From: Deltaproteobacteria bacterium
GTDB lineage: Bacteria > Desulfobacterota > DSM-4660 > Desulfatiglandales > Desulfatiglandaceae
Assembly: GCA_011051075.1 (NCBI GenBank)
Contig: DREN01000178.1
Location: 1-24,881 of the forward strand
Reading direction: 5' to 3'
DNA length: 24,881 bases
The translations under genes and the position numbers were made by a program. Of the stretch, positions 23,624-24,881 are shown one piece after another. The notes under the pieces are model-generated. The model had not been told where the DNA came from. It was given only the letters and a program-made list of their open reading frames with translations, and made no database searches. How positions within the stretch are numbered: position 1 is the first letter of the stretch; each line of letters begins with the position of its first letter.

Positions 23624-23839
23624 TGTGCGATGCGGCTCTTTTATATCTAATTCAGCGAAATATGATGAGTCAAAAATTCTGTTTTCAAGCTCGAAAGGCC
23701 GACCGACAATTCTTTCTGAATCGTATTGAAGGTCTATCACTCTGTCTATTGCCGTATACCGATCAAAGCCACGAGGATACTCACAATTTTCGGGATCATC
23801 GGCAGCTTCCAACATCCTAATAATAATTTCTTTTTTCAT
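23567..23839 (-). CDS. Small hypothetical protein, possible integron-cassette ORF
   Basis: 90 residues, no recognised family. The first ~70 (MKKEIIIRMLEAADDPENCE ... DRYTAIDRVIDLQYDSERIVG) look like a genuine charged soluble protein. The end (TPTCCGPGPCPQVP) lies in an inverted-repeat arm and looks like accidental read-through. The ATG sits 28 bases after the GTTGGGC end of a likely attC site on the same strand, the position expected for the first ORF of a gene cassette. The ribosome site is poor. Confidence 0.4.
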   Translation of the reverse strand: MKKEIIIRMLEAADDPENCEYPRGFDRYTAIDRVIDLQYDSERIVGRPFELENRIFDSSYFAELDIKEPHRTFVWATPTCCGPGPCPQVP

Positions 23840-23866
23840 ATGAATACTCTAATCGACATTATTGGA

Positions 23867-23997
23867 GCCCAACGTAAAACTGAGGGGCCGGGCAACGATG
23901 AGCAAACGTCTTGGTAAAAGAGAAGAAATACTGATAAAGCTTTGCATTTGAAAAACCGCACTGTATTGCCCGGTCCCTCTCCAGCGTATTGTTCGCA
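23867..23997 (-). mobile_element. Probable integron attC recombination site
   Basis: On the minus strand the 131-bp site begins TGCGAAC and ends GTTGGGC, a perfect GTTRRRY core (23873-23867). Inside are complementary arms GAGGGACCGGGCAA (23979-23966) and TTGCCCGGCCCCTC (23895-23882), 13 of 14 paired. The flanking text (AACAATACGCTGGAGAGGGAC ... CCCCTCAGTTTTACGTTGGGC) closely resembles VCR-like attC sites in layout and length. The left core TGCGAAC is a poor match to RYYYAAC apart from the invariant AAC. No integrase gene is in the window. Confidence 0.65.
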
Positions 23998-24003
23998 TTC
24001 ACT

Positions 24004-24117
24004 TTATTCGTATACCAGTGGCAAATCTACAAGACCTAATATCAAGGAGTGAAACTCAATATTGAACCATTCCTTGAAAGTAGAGAGATTTCTTCTTTTT
24101 GGCCAATGGGTCAAGTC
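24004..24117 (-). pseudogene. C-terminal remnant of a cassette-type ORF ending at the attC site
   Basis: The minus-strand frame reading THWPKRRNLSTFKEWFNIEF, then HSLILGLVDLPLVYE stops at TAA (24006-24004), seven bases before the attC, as cassette genes do. Its composition is protein-like. Upstream (above about 24120) the frame runs into the GC-rich block and becomes Gly/Ala/Ser-rich nonsense up to a start at 24297. I read it as the tail of a gene whose front was replaced or interrupted by that block. Confidence 0.4.
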
Positions 24118-24121
24118 AGTC

Positions 24122-24368
24122 CACCTTAAGCCTCTGCCCTGCGACCCCGCTGCCGGGGCGGCCTGGTCATTTATCCCGGCGAAATGCTCAGGCAAATCGC
24201 CGAGCCCTCCATATGGGCTGTGCCCAGCCGTCGCCTTTTCGCCTGACCACGCAGTTTCTGGTCCCACCGATTTGCAGTGGGCACCGCGCCACCCCAAAGC
24301 GGCGCGAAGAAGTCAGGGGATCAGGCGAAGGTGCATCCCGCAGGCCAGTCCGCATCTGTGGGTTGCGT
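24122..24368. other. GC-rich block with a three-way-junction-like fold; function unknown
   Basis: About 245 bp of markedly higher GC than both flanks. An outer stem TTCGCCTGA (24238-24246) with TCAGGCGAA (24321-24329) encloses a hairpin GGTCCCAC/GTGGG-C-ACC (24260-24285) and a directly adjacent hairpin GCGCC/GGCGC (24286-24305). An alternative six-base pairing CCTGAC/GTCAGG competes with the outer stem. Further left, CCCCG-CTGC-CGGGG forms another hairpin. Overlapping frames here are low-complexity and not convincing proteins. It could be a structured RNA or a palindromic insertion. Confidence 0.4.
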
Positions 24369-24435
24369 TTAGTTAATGGATACTTTTACTCTTGACATCG
24401 GGAGGCCTATAAGTGTTGGGGCTCCAAATATCTGC

Positions 24436-24463
24436 TTGACAACAGCATTCTTATATGTACAAT
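24436..24463 (+). promoter_or_regulatory. yefM-yoeB promoter with TGTACA operator core
   Basis: TTGACA (24436-24441), 16 bases and TACAAT (24458-24463) precede the yefM start. TGTACA (24456-24461) overlaps the -10; this hexamer is the known core of the YefM operator in E. coli. It fits autorepression by YefM-YoeB. Confidence 0.75.
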
Positions 24464-24484
24464 AATTTGTCCAGGAGGCGCTTT

Positions 24485-24736
24485 ATGGAAGCTATAACCT
24501 ATACAGCCGCCAGGCAAAACCTTGCAAAAACAATGGAAAGAGTATGTAAAGACCACGCGCCGGTAATCGTAACACGTAAAACCTCTAACTCGGTGGTCAT
24601 TATGTCACTTGAGGACTATGAAGCCCTGGAAGAAACGGCTTATCTATTACGGTCACCAAAAAACACCAGGCGTTTGATTGAATCTATCGTCCAGCTTGAA
24701 AACGACAAAGGGACCGAAAAGGAACTTTTAGAGTGA
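24485..24736 (+). CDS. yefM: YefM antitoxin (Phd/YefM family)
   Basis: 83 residues from ATG 24485, which has AGGAGG at 24472-24477. The upstream ATG at 24455 lies at the -10 box and is unlikely. MEAITYTAARQNLAKTMERV is the classical YefM N-terminal DNA-binding segment, followed by APVIVTRKTSNSVVIMSLED and YEALEETAYLLRSPKNTRRL, then a short toxin-binding tail. It neutralises YoeB and represses the operon. The stop overlaps the toxin's GTG by 4 bases (GTGA). Confidence 0.95.
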   Translation: MEAITYTAARQNLAKTMERVCKDHAPVIVTRKTSNSVVIMSLEDYEALEETAYLLRSPKNTRRLIESIVQLENDKGTEKELLE

Positions 24737-24881
24737 AACTCATCTTTTCTGACCACGCTTGGGACGATTATCTCTTTTGGCAGAAAACCGATAAAAAGGT
24801 TCTTCGTCGTATCAATACCCTCATAAAAGAAACGAAACGAAATCCATTTGAGGGTATTGGAAAACCTGAACCACTTAAACA
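24733..24881 (+). CDS. yoeB: YoeB toxin, ribosome-dependent mRNA endonuclease (3' end off right edge)
   Basis: Starts with GTG overlapping the yefM stop. The first 49 residues (KLIFSDHAWDDYLFWQKTDK, then KVLRRINTLIKETKRNPF, then EGIGKPEPLK) match the YoeB family almost position for position, including the Glu-Gly-Ile-Gly-Lys segment with the catalytic Glu region. The C-terminal part with the essential His and Tyr is outside the window, so intactness cannot be judged. Confidence 0.93.
   Translation, partial: MKLIFSDHAWDDYLFWQKTDKKVLRRINTLIKETKRNPFEGIGKPEPLK

Noticed and set aside
23867..23997. attC in the plus orientation
   Set aside because: In the plus direction the required GTTRRRY would be GTTCGCA, which fails; the minus orientation gives a perfect GTTGGGC.
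24062..24395. Plus-strand ORFs of 98-104 codons over the GC-rich block
   Set aside because: Low-complexity Pro/Ser/Ala translations with no ribosome site or recognisable domain; they follow from high GC.
23860..24428. TTGGAGCCCAAC and GTTGGGGCTCCAA as ends of one large inverted repeat element
   Set aside because: The arms are short and imperfect, 540 bp apart, and the left one is explained by the attC core; no transposase between them.
1..24881. CRISPR arrays, tRNA or rRNA genes, phage structural genes, transposases
   Set aside because: I saw no regularly spaced direct repeats, no tRNA-like cloverleaf with TTCGA arm, and no such proteins in any frame; the palindromes found are single copies here.

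Overview
The window looks like an accessory stretch of a chromosome from an anaerobic Desulfobacterota-type bacterium (former Deltaproteobacteria). This is inferred from gene content only: a selenocysteine-containing DsrE-family protein, a zinc-ribbon/class III cyclase/AAA/TPR giant protein, a DUF2723-TPR membrane protein, and toxin-antitoxin modules. The first ~10.7 kb is GC-rich and tightly packed. From there to the right edge the DNA is visibly more AT-rich, with longer gaps, two toxin-antitoxin modules and an integron-type recombination site.

Region by region. (1) 1-8012, minus strand: a run reading copZ, copA, a GtrB-like family 2 glycosyltransferase, a DUF2723/TPR membrane protein, a GT39-like glycosyltransferase and a second GT-C enzyme cut by the left edge. 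A strong sigma70-like promoter sits upstream of copZ, with its -10 box inside the end of a 125-bp nested palindrome. (2) 8418-8774, plus: a small Cys-rich winged-helix protein with its own promoter. (3) 8887-11095, minus: a hypothetical gene (possibly frameshifted), lpdA, and a 103-residue DsrE-like selenoprotein whose in-frame UGA is followed by a clear bacterial SECIS hairpin. (4) 11179-11855, minus: vapBC with a perfect-consensus promoter overlapping an 11-bp inverted repeat. (5) 11884-23140: an unusual gene set. On the minus strand are an FAD-dependent geranylgeranyl-reductase-family oxidoreductase with a radical SAM enzyme, and separately a zinc-ribbon cyclase/AAA/TPR protein, a class I isoprenoid-synthase-like protein, a radical SAM protein with a SPASM-like tail and an 87-residue Lys-rich protein. 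Between them, on the plus strand, is a gingipain-type (C25) cysteine peptidase with no signal peptide. (6) 23171-24881: mostly non-coding DNA with inverted repeats, a small ORF, a likely attC site, a GC-rich structured block, and yefM-yoeB (yoeB cut by the right edge).

The best-supported discovery is the selenoprotein: a gene caller would truncate it at residue 66. UGA, the U-x-x-C redox motif, the SECIS loop and the conserved family tail all agree. The best candidate for an undescribed system is region 5. It joins isoprenoid-type chemistry (synthase plus reductase), two radical SAM enzymes, an intracellular caspase-fold peptidase and a multidomain signalling protein. The three-gene minus operon (gaps of 6 and 11 bp) supports a joint role for cyclase protein, synthase and radical SAM enzyme. 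The link to the peptidase, the 87-residue protein and the reductase is by proximity only.
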